NCBI RefSeq assembly: GCF_003260265.1
Contig: NZ_QITQ01000002.1
Coordinates: 1-64,000, forward strand
Direction of reading: 5' to 3'
Source of the DNA: Roseovarius amoyensis
GTDB taxonomy: Bacteria > Pseudomonadota > Alphaproteobacteria > Rhodobacterales > Rhodobacteraceae
Length of the DNA stretch: 64,000 bases
Below, piece after piece: positions 8,465-20,226 of the stretch. Position 1 is the first letter of the stretch. Each line of letters starts with the position of its first letter. The translations under genes and the position numbers were made by a program. The notes below the pieces were generated by a model. That model did no database searches and was not told the DNA's origin. It was given only the letters and a program-made list of their open reading frames with translations.

Positions 8465-9262
8465 TTACCGGCTGGCCACGGGCGTGAAGGTCGAGAAATC
8501 GACCAGCGTGCCCAGCATCTGCAGATAGGCGATCAGTGCGTCGGCCTCGGAAATACCCGGCTGGCGGTCGAAGTTGCGCACGATCACCTTGTCGCCATAG
8601 CGTTCCAGCAGCCCGTCATAGTCGCTGTCGGGATCGGTCTGCGTCCGAAAATCGTCCGCCGCGTTGGCGATCATCTCTTCGGTATAGGGCACGCCAACCA
8701 GCGCATCGGTGCTTAGCCGGTCCTCGACGTATTCGGGCTCGATCAGCCGGTCTTCGAGAAAGCCGTATTTGGGCATCACCGATTCCGGCACCACCGATTG
8801 CGGATCGCGCAGATGATCGAGGTGCCATTCATCCGAATAGCGCCCGCCCACGCGCGCCAGGTCGGGCCCGGTGCGTTTGGACCCCCACTGGAACGGGTGG
8901 TCGTACTGCGATTCCGCCGCCAGTGAATAGTGACCGTAACGTTCCACCTCGTCGCGCATCGGCCGGATCATCTGGCTGTGGCAGACGTAACAGCCCTCGC
9001 GGACGTAGATGTCGCGCCCGGCCAGTTCCAGCGGGGTGTAGGGGCGCATGCCCTCTACATCCTCGATGGTGTTTTCCAGCCAGAACAGAGGTGCGATCTG
9101 CACGATGCCGCCGATCGTCACCACCAGGAAGGCAAAGATCGTCAGCAGCGTGATGTTTCGTTCAAGGATCTGGTGCTTGTCGAGCAGGCTGCGCTTTTTC
9201 GGCCGCTCGCCAACACCAGTCGCGGAGGTGGGCATCGGGGGTTTCTTGTCTTCGGTAGCCAT
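8465..9262 (-). CDS. ccoO: cbb3-type oxidase subunit II (monoheme cytochrome CcoO)
   Basis: This is the 265-residue CcoO subunit with an N-terminal membrane anchor (about residues 35-58) and one c-type heme motif, [11 protein letters not shown], in its usual place just after the anchor. The [10 protein letters not shown] segment and the downstream M-P-K-Y methionine ligand region are canonical. It lies 15 bases after ccoN and 11 bases before ccoQ in the same operon. Confidence 0.96.
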   Translation of the reverse strand: MATEDKKPPMPTSATGVGERPKKRSLLDKHQILERNITLLTIFAFLVVTIGGIVQIAPLFWLENTIEDVEGMRPYTPLELAGRDIYVREGCYVCHSQMIRPMRDEVERYGHYSLAAESQYDHPFQWGSKRTGPDLARVGGRYSDEWHLDHLRDPQSVVPESVMPKYGFLEDRLIEPEYVEDRLSTDALVGVPYTEEMIANAADDFRTQTDPDSDYDGLLERYGDKVIVRNFDRQPGISEADALIAYLQMLGTLVDFSTFTPVASR

Positions 9263-9277
9263 TGTTCGTCCCTCCTC

Positions 9278-10882
9278 TTACTCGGCCGGAACGACAGAGT
9301 TGGTCGGCGCGATGGCCGGGCTCCGTCTGACGGTCATGAAGAGGTTGTAGCACATGATCAATGCGCCGGTGATATACAGGACACCGCCCAGCGCACGCAC
9401 CACGTACATCGGGAACTTGGCGGCAACGGTGTCGGCGAAGCTGTTGACGAGGAAGCCGTTTGCGTCGACCTCGCGCCACATCAGCCCTTCCATGATGCCG
9501 GTCACCCACATCGACGAGGCGTAAAGGATGATGCCGATGGTGGCGAGCCAGAAATGCCAGCTGACCATGCTGAGACTATAGAGCCGCTCGCGGTTCCACA
9601 GCTTGGGCACCATGAAGTAGAGAGCACCGAAGGTGATCATGCCGTTCCAGCCCAAGGCGCCGGAATGCACGTGGCCGATGGTCCAGTCGGTGTAGTGCGA
9701 CAGCGAGTTCACCGCGCGGATCGACATCATCGGACCCTCGAAGGTGGACATGCCGTAGAACCCGATCGAGATTACCATCATGCGGATCACAGGGTCTGTA
9801 CGAAGCTTGTCCCACGCGCCCGACAGCGTCATCAGGCCGTTGATCATGCCGCCCCAGCTGGGCATCCACAGCACGATCGAGAACACCATGCCCAGCGTCG
9901 AGGCCCAGTCGGGCAGCGCGGTATAGTGCAGGTGGTGCGGACCGGCCCAGATGTAGATAAAGATCAGCGCCCAGAAGTGGATGATGCTCAGCTTGTAGCT
10001 GTAGACCGGGCGTTCGGCCTGTTTCGGCACGAAATAGTACATCATGCCAAGGAAGCCGGCGGTCAGGAAAAAGCCCACCGCGTTGTGGCCGTACCACCAT
10101 TGCGTCATCGCGTCCTGCACGCCCGAGAACAGCGCCACCGATTTCGACCCGAAGATCGAGACCGGGATCGCCAGGTTGTTGACGATATGCAGCATCGCGA
10201 TGGTGACGATGAAGCTGAGATAGAACCAGTTGGCGACGTAGATGTGGCGCTCGCGCCGCTTGACGATGGTGCCCAGGAACACGGCCAGGTAGGCCACCCA
10301 GACCAGTGTCAGCCACCAGTCGACATACCATTCCGGTTCGGCGTATTCGCGCGATTGCGTGGCGCCCAGCAGATAGCCGGTTGCCGCCAGCACGATGAAC
10401 AGCTGGTAGCCCCAGAACACGAACCATGCCAGGTTGCCGCCCCAAAGCCGCGCCGCGCTGGTGCGTTGGACGACATAGAGCGAGGTCGCGATCAGCGCGT
10501 TGCCCCCGAAGGCAAAGACCACCGCCGAGGTATGCAGCGGCCGCAACCGGCCGAAATTGAGGTATCCCTCGGCCCATTCGAAATTGAGCTGCGGAAATGC
10601 CAGTTGAAAGGCGATGAATGTGCCGACCAGGAACCCGACCACGCCCCAAAGCGAGGTCGCGATCACACCGTAGCGCACGACGCCATCCATGTATTCGCCC
10701 GAAAGATCGGTTTGCAGCACCGGCTCGTCAGTGTTGCGCAGCACCCAGATGAATGCGACCGCCGCAGCCAGGGCTATGGTCAGCGCATTCACCATGTAGG
10801 CCAGGTCACGCGCGTAATTGGCGGCGATCAGCGCCAGGAGCACGACCACCCCCAACGCCACCAGCTTGACATAGTTTGCCAT
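9278..10882 (-). CDS. ccoN: cbb3-type cytochrome c oxidase catalytic subunit I (CcoN)
   Basis: This is the 534-residue heme-copper oxidase subunit that reduces oxygen to water at high affinity and pumps protons. About twelve hydrophobic segments are visible, along with family motifs such as [15 protein letters not shown] (copper-ligand histidine) and the heme-ligand histidines in [17 protein letters not shown]. The frame is open 24 codons further upstream, but ATG at 10882 ([10 protein letters not shown]) is preceded by a GAGGGG ribosome-binding site and gives the expected N-terminus. A perfect FNR box lies about 100 bases upstream, so expression should rise at low oxygen. Confidence 0.97.
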   Translation of the reverse strand: MANYVKLVALGVVVLLALIAANYARDLAYMVNALTIALAAAVAFIWVLRNTDEPVLQTDLSGEYMDGVVRYGVIATSLWGVVGFLVGTFIAFQLAFPQLNFEWAEGYLNFGRLRPLHTSAVVFAFGGNALIATSLYVVQRTSAARLWGGNLAWFVFWGYQLFIVLAATGYLLGATQSREYAEPEWYVDWWLTLVWVAYLAVFLGTIVKRRERHIYVANWFYLSFIVTIAMLHIVNNLAIPVSIFGSKSVALFSGVQDAMTQWWYGHNAVGFFLTAGFLGMMYYFVPKQAERPVYSYKLSIIHFWALIFIYIWAGPHHLHYTALPDWASTLGMVFSIVLWMPSWGGMINGLMTLSGAWDKLRTDPVIRMMVISIGFYGMSTFEGPMMSIRAVNSLSHYTDWTIGHVHSGALGWNGMITFGALYFMVPKLWNRERLYSLSMVSWHFWLATIGIILYASSMWVTGIMEGLMWREVDANGFLVNSFADTVAAKFPMYVVRALGGVLYITGALIMCYNLFMTVRRSPAIAPTNSVVPAE

Positions 10883-10981
10883 GTTGTCTTGTCCCCTCGT
10901 CTCGTCAGACCACGCGCAGCACCAGCGCACGCGGATACGTTCAGACCGTCCCACTAATGCGCCCGCGGCGCAAAGGATACT

Positions 10982-10995
10982 TTGATCTGCATCAA
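10982..10995 (-). promoter_or_regulatory. ccoN: FNR/FnrL box upstream of ccoNOQP
   Basis: TTGATCTGCATCAA matches the FNR consensus TTGAT-N4-ATCAA exactly. It is centred 106 bases before the ccoN ATG, which leaves room for a class II promoter (box at -41.5) and a leader of about 65 bases. Confidence 0.88.
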
Positions 10996-11037
10996 TAGCC
11001 CGCCGGCCTGAGAATATTCCACCCGGTCACGGCCCAG

Positions 11038-11051
11038 TTGATGCGTGTCAA
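11038..11051 (+). promoter_or_regulatory. FNR/FnrL box upstream of the universal stress protein gene
   Basis: TTGATGCGTGTCAA matches the FNR consensus at 9 of 10 defined positions and is centred 73 bases before the downstream ATG. It is separate from the ccoN box 56 bases away, so each of the two divergent genes has its own site. Confidence 0.75.
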
Positions 11052-11117
11052 AGTGGCGCACTGGCAGTAGGCGTAGCCTTGCGGTGATTTGGCTTTCAAG
11101 CGGAGGGACTAGCCGGA

Positions 11118-11957
11118 ATGACCTACAAGAGCCTCTTTTCGGTGCTTACGGATGTGGCGCTGGTTGACGAAACCCTGGATCACGCGGTCGCGATGGCCCG
11201 GGCGTATGACGCACATCTTGATGTGCTTTGCCTTGGCGTCGATCGCAGCCAGACAGGGTACTACTATGCCGGGGCCAGCGCAGTGGTGCTGCAGGAAACC
11301 CTGGCGCGGGCCAAGGAGGATGCCGAGGAGATCGAGGAAAAGGTACGCAAGCGCCTGAAGGCCGAAGATATCCTGTGGGGTGCAGAGGCGGGGGTGTCGC
11401 AACTGGCCGATATCGGCCGTCACGTTTCCACGCGGGTACGGTTTTCCGATCTGGCAATCCTGCCCAAACCCTATGGCGAGGGGCGCGGGGTCGAGCTGGA
11501 GCCGGCCACCGAATCGACCCTGTTCGAGGGCAGCACCCCGGCGCTGATCGTGTCGCCGGACGCCAAGCCGCAGCCCCGGCCCCGTCGGATCATGGTGGGC
11601 TGGAACGAAAGCACCGAGGCGCTGTCGGCAGTGCGCGCGGCGCTGCCGCTGCTGTGCGCGGCCGAAGAGGTGCACGTGGTGGTGATCGACCCGCCCACGC
11701 ATGGCCCGTCACGGTCCGACCCCGGCGGTCTTTTGTCGCAGTACTTGGCCCGCCACGGCGTCCGGGCTGAGATCGACGTTCTGTCCAAGACCCTGCCCAG
11801 GCTGTCGGACCTGCTGATGCGCCACGCCGCCGACATGGATGCGGATCTTATCGTCATGGGCGCCTATGGCCATTCGCGTTTCCGCGAGGCGATCTTTGGC
11901 GGTGCCACCCGCACGATGCTGGAAGAAGCGACCTTGCCGGTGCTGATGGCGCACTAG
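11118..11957 (+). CDS. universal stress protein (UspA family, tandem domains)
   Basis: This is a 279-residue cytoplasmic protein with two Usp folds: residues 1-145, degenerate at the nucleotide loop, and residues 150-279, which carry the nucleotide-binding signature G-A-Y-G-H-S-R-F-R-E near the C-terminus (DLIVMGAYGHSRFREAIFGG). Tandem Usp proteins next to cbb3 genes are common in alphaproteobacteria and are linked to survival at low oxygen or energy limitation. It is transcribed divergently from ccoN with its own FNR box. The biochemical role is not known. Confidence 0.9.
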   Translation: MTYKSLFSVLTDVALVDETLDHAVAMARAYDAHLDVLCLGVDRSQTGYYYAGASAVVLQETLARAKEDAEEIEEKVRKRLKAEDILWGAEAGVSQLADIGRHVSTRVRFSDLAILPKPYGEGRGVELEPATESTLFEGSTPALIVSPDAKPQPRPRRIMVGWNESTEALSAVRAALPLLCAAEEVHVVVIDPPTHGPSRSDPGGLLSQYLARHGVRAEIDVLSKTLPRLSDLLMRHAADMDADLIVMGAYGHSRFREAIFGGATRTMLEEATLPVLMAH

Positions 11958-12008
11958 GGCCTGCCACGCCCCGCCTACCGGGGGGGGCGGAACCCTTGTC
12001 ACAAGGAC

Positions 12009-12035
12009 AGGCCCCGGGTCATACCCGGGGCGGGC
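12009..12035. repeat. GC-rich palindromic intergenic repeat (copy 1)
   Basis: The sequence AGGCCCCGGGTCATACCCGG followed by GGCGGGC can fold into a hairpin. Related elements occur at 30591-30617, 54511-54542 and 62037-62062, always between genes. It lies between the convergent usp and fnrL genes and may also act as a bidirectional transcription end. Confidence 0.55.
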
Positions 12036-12046
12036 AAGGGGGATAT

Positions 12047-12793
12047 TCAGGCCAGCAGGCCGCCGTCGCAGTCGTCACCGGCTTCTTCCATCAGCCGTTC
12101 GAAATCGGGCACGGTGACGTGGCGCTTGCCTTCCAGAACGATGATCCCGTCCTTGCGCAGGGCAGAGATCTGGCGGCTGACCGTTTCCAGCGTCAGGCCC
12201 AGGTAATCGGCCATTGCCTCACGCGTGAGCGGCAGATCGAAGGTCATCTTGCCGTGTGCCTTGCCGAATCCCAGCGTCGCGTCGCGCCGGGCGATAATCG
12301 TCAACAGCGAGGCGATCTTTTCGCGCGCGGTCTTGCGCCCGAGCACGAGCATCCATTCACGCGCGGCATCCAGTTCGTCCAGCGTCATTTCCAGCAACCG
12401 GTGGGCGATGTTCGGGGTGTTGCTCATCAGTTCTTCGAACGGCTTGCGTCTGAAGCAGCACATCACCATGTCCGTTGTCGCCACTACGTCATAAATGGCT
12501 TTCTCGCGCCCCGGCCGGCCGATGAAATCCGATGGCAGCAGCAGCCCCACCATCTGCGTGCGGCCGTCCTCCATCGCTTGGGTGAGTGTGGCGATGCCCG
12601 ATACCACCGAACCAACGAAATCCATCTGATCGCCGGCCCAGACCACCGTCTGTCCGGCCTGGAAATTGCGATAGTATTTCACGCGATCGAGTTGTTCCAA
12701 CTCGTCCGCTTCACAGCGGGCGCAGACGGCACGGTGCCGAATCGGGCACTCGCCGCAATCGCGCGGAGCGGTCTTGGTCTCTTCTTTCAGCAT
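12047..12793 (-). CDS. fnrL: FnrL, oxygen-sensing Crp/Fnr-family transcription regulator
   Basis: This is a 248-residue Fnr-type regulator. The N-terminal cluster motif C13-x2-C16-x7-C24-x2-C27 (CGECPIRHRAVCARC), together with a central Cys in LMCCFRRKPF-like context (here DMVMCCFRRK), should hold an oxygen-labile 4Fe-4S cluster. A cyclic-nucleotide-like beta-roll, a dimer helix and a C-terminal helix-turn-helix follow (DYLGLTLETVSRQISAL, with the E-x2-S-R recognition residues). The frame extends to 12826, but that start would lie inside the FNR box, so ATG at 12793 is chosen. It probably controls hemN, ccoNOQP, ccoGHIS and usp, and possibly itself. Confidence 0.95.
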   Translation of the reverse strand: MLKEETKTAPRDCGECPIRHRAVCARCEADELEQLDRVKYYRNFQAGQTVVWAGDQMDFVGSVVSGIATLTQAMEDGRTQMVGLLLPSDFIGRPGREKAIYDVVATTDMVMCCFRRKPFEELMSNTPNIAHRLLEMTLDELDAAREWMLVLGRKTAREKIASLLTIIARRDATLGFGKAHGKMTFDLPLTREAMADYLGLTLETVSRQISALRKDGIIVLEGKRHVTVPDFERLMEEAGDDCDGGLLA

Positions 12794-12812
12794 GAAACAA
12801 CCGCCTGGAATG

Positions 12813-12826
12813 TTGATCTGGGTCAA
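12813..12826. promoter_or_regulatory. FNR/FnrL box between fnrL and hemN
   Basis: TTGATCTGGGTCAA matches the FNR consensus at 9 of 10 positions. It is centred about 26 bases before the fnrL ATG and 42 bases before the hemN ATG, so a single site could activate hemN and autoregulate fnrL. Confidence 0.82.
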
Positions 12827-12861
12827 AGTTCTTAATCGACGCGCCTCCTAAAGCTAACCTT

Positions 12862-14217
12862 ATGGTCACGAAATCACAACTGGGCAGGTTGGGTCTTTTC
12901 GACGCAAAGGTGCCCCGCTACACCAGCTATCCCACCGCACCGCATTTCAGCCGTGATGTGGGGGCGGATCAGTTCACACAGTGGATCGGCGCGATACCGC
13001 CGGATTCACGGGTGTCGCTTTATGTGCATGTGCCGTTCTGCCGGCGGCTGTGCTGGTTCTGCGCCTGCCGCACCCAGGGCACGCAATCGGACAAGCCGGT
13101 GCTGGCCTATCTGGAAACCCTGCTGACAGAGTTGCGGATGCTGGGCGATCTGTTGCCCGAGGGGGTCACCCTGTCGCGGCTGCACTGGGGGGGCGGCACG
13201 CCCACGCTGCTGGCGCCGCAGATGATGGAAGACCTGGCCGGCGCGATCCGCGAGGTGGCGCCGTTCGATGACGATACCGAATTCTCGGTCGAGATCGACC
13301 CGAGCGAGATAGACGGTGACCGGCTGGATGCGCTGGCGCGTGCGGGCATGAACCGCGCTTCGATCGGGGTGCAGGATTTCGACCCCCAGATCCAGGCCAC
13401 TATCGGACGGCTGCAGGGCTATGACATTACCAAGGATGCCGCCGACGAAATTCGCGCCCGCGGTGTGGCCAGCCTGAACGCCGATATCCTGTATGGCTTG
13501 CCGCACCAGTCAAAGGCCCGAAGCACCGCCAGTGTGCAGAAGCTGCTGACGCTCGAACCTGACCGGGTGGCGCTTTATGGTTATGCGCATGTGCCGTGGA
13601 TGGCCAAGCGCCAGCAGTTGATCCCGTCGGATGCGCTGCCGACGCCCGAGGAACGGCTGGAGCTGTTCGATACCGCGCGGCGGCTGTTCCTATGGGACGG
13701 CTATGACGAGATCGGTATCGACCATTTCGCCAAGCCCACCGACGGCTTGAGCACCGCCAAGGCAGAGGGCCGGCTGCGGCGCAACTTTCAGGGATACACC
13801 GAAGATACTGCCGAGGTTCTTATCGGGGTCGGCGCCTCGTCGATCTCGCGCTTTCCGCAGGGCTATGCGCAAAATGCCCCGGCGACCGGCGCCCATACCG
13901 CCGCCATCCGCGAGGGGCGTTTTTCCACCACCCGCGGGCATGCCTTTTCCGACGAGGACCGGATGCGCGCGCGGATCATCGAACAGATCATGTGCGATTT
14001 CCGCGTCGATGCGGCGGAAATCCAGGACTGTTTCGGTATCGCCACCGACGAGCTGAACGAGATGCTGCGCAAGGTGGCGGAGGGTTTCGAAGGGCTGGTC
14101 GAGGTGTCGAATATCGGTCTTTCGATCCCGCAGGAGGCCCGCCCTCTGACCCGCATGATCGCGCGCGGTTTCGACGCCTATGAACTGGACAAGGCCGGCC
14201 ACAGCTCGGCCATCTGA
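12862..14217 (+). CDS. hemN: oxygen-independent coproporphyrinogen III oxidase (radical SAM)
   Basis: This 451-residue radical SAM enzyme converts coproporphyrinogen III to protoporphyrinogen IX without oxygen. The iron-sulfur motif lies in YVHVPFCRRLCWFCACRTQ (C-x3-C-x2-C), followed by the glycine-rich SAM motif HWGGGTPT and the C-terminal HemN domain. The start MVTKSQLGRLGLFDAKVPRYTSYP aligns with the usual HemN opening. No ribosome-binding site precedes the ATG, and the FNR box is centred only about 42 bases upstream, so the mRNA may be leaderless or nearly so. It complements the aerobic HemF encoded at 30.7-31.5 kb. Confidence 0.96.
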   Translation: MVTKSQLGRLGLFDAKVPRYTSYPTAPHFSRDVGADQFTQWIGAIPPDSRVSLYVHVPFCRRLCWFCACRTQGTQSDKPVLAYLETLLTELRMLGDLLPEGVTLSRLHWGGGTPTLLAPQMMEDLAGAIREVAPFDDDTEFSVEIDPSEIDGDRLDALARAGMNRASIGVQDFDPQIQATIGRLQGYDITKDAADEIRARGVASLNADILYGLPHQSKARSTASVQKLLTLEPDRVALYGYAHVPWMAKRQQLIPSDALPTPEERLELFDTARRLFLWDGYDEIGIDHFAKPTDGLSTAKAEGRLRRNFQGYTEDTAEVLIGVGASSISRFPQGYAQNAPATGAHTAAIREGRFSTTRGHAFSDEDRMRARIIEQIMCDFRVDAAEIQDCFGIATDELNEMLRKVAEGFEGLVEVSNIGLSIPQEARPLTRMIARGFDAYELDKAGHSSAI

Positions 14218-14301
14218 GATCGGGACGGCCCGGCGCTCGCCCGGCGGCGCGTAGCGCCTTGATTCCGGGCGCAACAAATCATCCCCGGCAACGGCGCGGT
14301 T

Positions 14302-15887
<1,586 letters not shown>

Positions 15888-15891
<4 letters not shown>

Positions 15892-16994
15892 TGAAAGGTC
15901 TTTCTGGGGTCAAAGGCGTCACGCACGCCCTCGAAGATGAAAACCAGCAGCGACAGCATGATCGCAAAGGCGAAAAAGGCGGTAAAGGCCAGCCAAGGCG
16001 CCTGCAGGTTCTGCTTGGCCTGCAGGGTCAACTCCCCCAGCGACGGCGCCGACGAGGGCAGGCCGAAACCCAGGAAATCGAGTGCCGCCAGCGTGCCGAT
16101 GGTGCCGGTGACGATGAAGGGCAGAAAGGTCAGCATCGCCACCATCGCATTGGGCAGCATGTGCCGGAACATGATCACCAGGTTCGACACGCCCAGCGCC
16201 TTGGCCGCGCGGACATATTCCAGGTTGCGCGCGCGCAGGAACTCGGCCCTGACCACACCCACCAGCGCCATCCAGCCGAATATCACCATGATCGCGACCA
16301 GCAGCCAGAAACTGCGCGGCAGGATCGCGAACAGGATGATGATGACGTATAGCTGCGGCGTGGCCGACCATATCTCGATGATGCGCTGAAAGATCAGGTC
16401 GGTGCGGCCGCCGAAATAGCCCTGAACAGCACCGGCAAAGACGCCGATGACACTGGACAGCGCGGTCACGATCAGGGTGAAAAGAACCGACAGCCGAAAG
16501 CCATAGATCACCCGCGCCATCACGTCGCGCTTGGTGCCGTCAGTGCCAAGCCAGTTCTGCTCGTTTGGGGGCAGCGGCGCGGCGCCGGGGCGATCAACCG
16601 GTGTGTTATAGCTGTAGGGAATGACCGGCCAGAGCGCCCAGCCCTTTTCTATGGCCTCGCCCGCGACAACCCCGTCATCGGCATCGTTGATGATGCCCTC
16701 GGGGTCATCGAAACAGCTGTCCAGCCCGCCCGAGACGATCAGGCATTTCACCTCTGGGTCGGAATAGATCGCCTCTGTCGGGAAATCGCCGCCAAAGGTG
16801 GTTTCGGGGTACATGCGAAAGACCGGCATGTAATAGCCGCCGCGATACTGCAGCAGGATCGGCTTGTCGTTGGCGACGAATTCGGCCGGCAGCGTCACCG
16901 CGAAAAGGATGGCGAACAGGATCAATGACCAGAACGCGCGGCGGTTGCGTTTGAAATTGCGCCAGCGGCGCTGGTTGAGCGGTGAAAGCTTCAT
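15888..16994 (-). CDS. yejE: peptide ABC transporter permease (YejE-type)
   Basis: This is a 368-residue inner-membrane permease of the DppC/OppC family, with an N-terminal membrane segment, a large periplasmic insertion (about residues 50-150) and a C-terminal binding-protein-dependent transport domain. The EAA motif region is visible in the stretch RAAKALGVSNLVIMFRHMLP. The reading frame runs much further upstream, but ATG at 16994 (MKLSPLNQRRWRNF) begins 6 bases after the yejB stop and gives the normal YejE N-terminus. Confidence 0.93.
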
Positions 16995-16999
16995 CCCCT

Positions 17000-18082
17000 T
17001 CACCCCTCGCGCGTTTCGAAGTCTATGCGCGGATCGACCAGCACATAGCAGAGATCGCTGAGGATGTTCACCACCAGCCCGATCAGCCCGAACAGGAAGA
17101 GCGTTCCGAACATCACCGGATAGTCGCGGCTGAGCGCCGCCTCGAACCCCAGCCGCCCCAGCCCGTCGAGCGAAAAGATCGTCTCGATCAGCAGGCTGCC
17201 GCCAAAGAACACCCCGATGAACACCGCCGGAAAGCCCGCGATCACAATCAGCATGGCGTTGCGAAAGACGTGGCCGTAAAGCACGCGCCGTTCGCTCAGC
17301 CCCTTGGCGCGGGCGGTCATGACATAGTGTTTCTTGATCTCGTCCAGAAACGAGTTCTTGGTCAGCAGCGTCAGCGTGGCAAAGGCGGAAATGGTCGAGG
17401 CCAGGACCGGCAGGGTGATGTGCCACAGGTAGTCGACCGCCTTGCCCCAAAGGCTGAGGTCAGAGAAATTGTCGGATGTAAGCCCCCTGAGCGGAAATAT
17501 CTGCCAGTAACTGCCGCCGGCAAAAAGCACCACCAGCAGCACCGCGAACAGGAAACCGGGAATGGCATAGGCGGCGATGATGACGGCGCTGGTCCAGTTG
17601 TCAAAGCGGGTGCCGTCGCGCACCGCCTTGGAGATGCCCAGCGGGATCGAGATCAGATAGGCGATCAGCGTTGACCATAGCCCCAGCGTGACCGAAACCG
17701 GCATTTTTTCCAGCACCAGGTCGGTGACCGAGATCGAGCGGAAATAGCTTTCGCCGAAATCGAACCGCATGTAGTTCCACATCATGTTGACGAAGCGTTC
17801 CAGCGGTGGCTTGTCCAGCCCGTACTGGGCCTTGAGTTCGTCGATGAATTCCTGCGGCAGGCCGCGCGCGCCGGCATATCCGGCGGTTTCGGTCTCGCTC
17901 AGGGTGGCGTCCTCGGCCCCGCCGGCAAAGCCGCCGAAGACGTCGCCCTCGCCCTGCATCCGGGCGATTACCTGTTCGACCGGCCCGCCGGGGACGAACT
18001 GGACCAGCACGAAATTGATCACCATGATCCCGAATAGCGTCGGGATGATCAGCAGCAGCCTGCGCAGGATATAGGCGCCCAC
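17000..18082 (-). CDS. yejB: peptide ABC transporter permease (YejB-type)
   Basis: This 360-residue permease of the DppB/OppB family starts with the typical membrane helix [19 protein letters not shown]. Compared with DppB it carries the extra periplasmic loop typical of YejB (about residues 40-110, Gly/Glu-rich and then [18 protein letters not shown]). The EAA-type cytoplasmic loop ([21 protein letters not shown]) contacts the ATPase. It lies between yejA and yejE in the same operon. Confidence 0.93.
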   Translation of the reverse strand: MGAYILRRLLLIIPTLFGIMVINFVLVQFVPGGPVEQVIARMQGEGDVFGGFAGGAEDATLSETETAGYAGARGLPQEFIDELKAQYGLDKPPLERFVNMMWNYMRFDFGESYFRSISVTDLVLEKMPVSVTLGLWSTLIAYLISIPLGISKAVRDGTRFDNWTSAVIIAAYAIPGFLFAVLLVVLFAGGSYWQIFPLRGLTSDNFSDLSLWGKAVDYLWHITLPVLASTISAFATLTLLTKNSFLDEIKKHYVMTARAKGLSERRVLYGHVFRNAMLIVIAGFPAVFIGVFFGGSLLIETIFSLDGLGRLGFEAALSRDYPVMFGTLFLFGLIGLVVNILSDLCYVLVDPRIDFETREG

Positions 18083-18121
18083 CTCAGCCGGCCTCCGTGC
18101 CTGCCACGGTGTCTGGCGCCA

Positions 18122-20053
18122 TCACTTCAGCACCCCCTTTTCGCGCAGCTGCGCGGCCTTGTCGGGGTCGACCCACCAGAAATCGAGTACCCCCAGCGCA
18201 TAGGGCGGGATCGGGTCGGGATGGGCGTAGATGTCCCAGAACGCCACCCAGTGATCGGGCTTGTAGCCGTCGGGGATGACGACGAACTCATGCCGAAGCG
18301 CCCGGTCGAGCGCGCGCATGGTCATGTCCTCTGCGGCCTGGCTATCGGTCAGCAGCGATTCCTCGATGATGCGGTCCACCAGCGGGCTGGCCAGCCCGGC
18401 CGGGTTGAAGAGACTGTATTCGGCCGCCTCTGACCCGAACCGCTGTGCCAGCCCGGTGCCGGCCCCCAGCAGCGCGGGATAGCCGTCGAACACCAGGTCA
18501 TAATCGTGATCGCGTTCGCGCTGGGAATACTGGGCCGAATCGACCGCCTCCAGCTGTGCATCAACCGCCATCGCCTGAAGGTTGGAAATGTAGTTCTGCG
18601 CGATCGCCCGCGACGTGGGCGAGGACGAGGCGTCGAACAGGAACGTAAGTTTCAGCGCCTCGCCATCGGCATTGCGCAACACACCATCATCGGCCACCTT
18701 CCAGCCGGCCTCGGAAAAGAGGTTGAGCGCGGCGCGCAGGTTGCGCCGTGTCAGCAGGCGGTCGGGGTCGGACGTGTGGGGAACCCAGGGTTCCTCAGTA
18801 TAGATCTCCTCCGACACCAGGTCGCCCATGGATTCGAAGAACGCAAGTTCATCGCCCTCGGGCAGGCCTGTCGCCTCCAGATGCGTGCCGGTGGAAAAGG
18901 ACCGCTGCTGTTCGAACAGCCCGCTGTAAAGCGACTGGTTGGTCCACTCGAAGTTGAACCCAAGCGCCAGCGCCTGGCGCACGCGTTTGTCCTTCAGCGG
19001 TTCCGATCTGAGGTTGAAGACGATCCCGGTCATGTTCGGGGGCAGCCCGTCGGGCAGGGCGTATTTCACCACGTCGCCGCGCTGGATCGCGGGAAAATCA
19101 TACGCGGTGGCCCAGTTCTTGGGGTCGGCCTCGGTGCGATAGGTTACCGCGCCGGCCTTGAACGCCTCGAACGCGGCGGTGGAATCGGCGAAGTATTCCA
19201 GCCGGATACGGTCGAAATTGTGCCGGCCCTTGTTGATCGGCAGATGCCAGCCCCAATAGTCGGGATTGCGCCGATAAACGACGCGGCGGTTGACGTCGAC
19301 ATCATCGAAAACATAGGGTCCCGACCCCGGCGAGGTTTTCAGCCGGCTTTCGTCCAGCCCGGCGCCGGTTTCCTGAAACCACTTGCGCGACCAGACCGGA
19401 ACGGTGCCGACCTGGTCGATCAGCGAGCGGCGCGAAATGCCTTCGGTAAAGTAGAATTTGACGGTGTGATCGTCGATCACCTCGACCTTGGGGATGCGTT
19501 TGCGCACCGCGTCGGCATAGGATTTCAACCCTTCGTCCAGCAACAGGTTGTGGCTAAAGGCGACGTCATGCGCGGTGACGGGCGTGCCGTCGGAAAACCG
19601 CGCCTCGGGGCGCATGTGAAAGATCACCCAGGACTTGTCCTCGGGGTATTCGATCGTGTGCGCCAGCAGGCCGTAAAGCTCGTCATAATCGTCAGCAGGC
19701 AGCGCGCCGGAGCCGGCCAGGACCTGCCCCAGCAGGCTTTCATACATGATCGACGACAGCCCAGCCGCGCGACCCTTGCGGGTGTAGGGATTCATCGAAT
19801 CAAAGCTGCCTGCGACGGCGATGGAAATCTCGCCGCCCTTGGGGGCGTCGGGGTTCACGTAATCGAAATGCTCAAAGTCGGCGGGATAGTTCAGGGCGCC
19901 GAAATAGGAATAGCCGTGGCTCTTGATGATCTTTTGCTGCGCCTGCGCCGCCTGTGCCCAAAGCGCGACGATCATCAGCGCCATCAGCATCAAGGCCCCG
20001 ATGCCTGAAAATGCGTTCTTCTGTACAGCTGCCCGGCCTGCCTGTCGGGTCAT
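18122..20053 (-). CDS. yejA: extracellular solute-binding protein of a Yej-type peptide importer
   Basis: This is a 643-residue SBP_bac_5-family periplasmic binding protein. Residues 1-39 form a signal sequence ending AQAAQAQQ. The family signature region follows (YFGALNYPADFEHFDYVNPDAPKGGEI). YejABEF-type systems import oligopeptides and, in enterobacteria, microcin C-like compounds; the substrate here is not determined. It is the first gene of yejABEF, with a 39-base gap to yejB. Confidence 0.92.
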   Translation of the reverse strand: MTRQAGRAAVQKNAFSGIGALMLMALMIVALWAQAAQAQQKIIKSHGYSYFGALNYPADFEHFDYVNPDAPKGGEISIAVAGSFDSMNPYTRKGRAAGLSSIMYESLLGQVLAGSGALPADDYDELYGLLAHTIEYPEDKSWVIFHMRPEARFSDGTPVTAHDVAFSHNLLLDEGLKSYADAVRKRIPKVEVIDDHTVKFYFTEGISRRSLIDQVGTVPVWSRKWFQETGAGLDESRLKTSPGSGPYVFDDVDVNRRVVYRRNPDYWGWHLPINKGRHNFDRIRLEYFADSTAAFEAFKAGAVTYRTEADPKNWATAYDFPAIQRGDVVKYALPDGLPPNMTGIVFNLRSEPLKDKRVRQALALGFNFEWTNQSLYSGLFEQQRSFSTGTHLEATGLPEGDELAFFESMGDLVSEEIYTEEPWVPHTSDPDRLLTRRNLRAALNLFSEAGWKVADDGVLRNADGEALKLTFLFDASSSPTSRAIAQNYISNLQAMAVDAQLEAVDSAQYSQRERDHDYDLVFDGYPALLGAGTGLAQRFGSEAAEYSLFNPAGLASPLVDRIIEESLLTDSQAAEDMTMRALDRALRHEFVVIPDGYKPDHWVAFWDIYAHPDPIPPYALGVLDFWWVDPDKAAQLREKGVLK

Positions 20054-20168
20054 TTTCGAATTCCTCCTGCCGATCCGTGTTGCGGCGGTTGCCCCAAAGC
20101 TAGTTGAGGGGTGCGCCGGTGTTCAAGCGCAGATACGTCCGTTTCCTGCCGATATGGCGCGAGACATG

Positions 20169-20200
20169 AAAAAGGCCACCGCCCGGACGGGGCGGTGGCC
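20169..20200 (-). terminator. rho-independent terminator of the two-heme cytochrome gene
   Basis: On the minus strand, an 11-bp stem (GGCCACCGCCC with its complement around a 5-base loop) is followed by five T residues. It ends transcription of the cytochrome gene, whose stop lies 27 bases upstream. Confidence 0.8.
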
Positions 20201-20226
20201 TGGAACGCGCCCTTGGGCGCGCTGGA

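Noticed and set aside
8930..10957. 675-codon frame antisense to ccoO/ccoN
   Set aside because: It is opposite conserved oxidase subunits; His/Asp/Arg-rich shadow.
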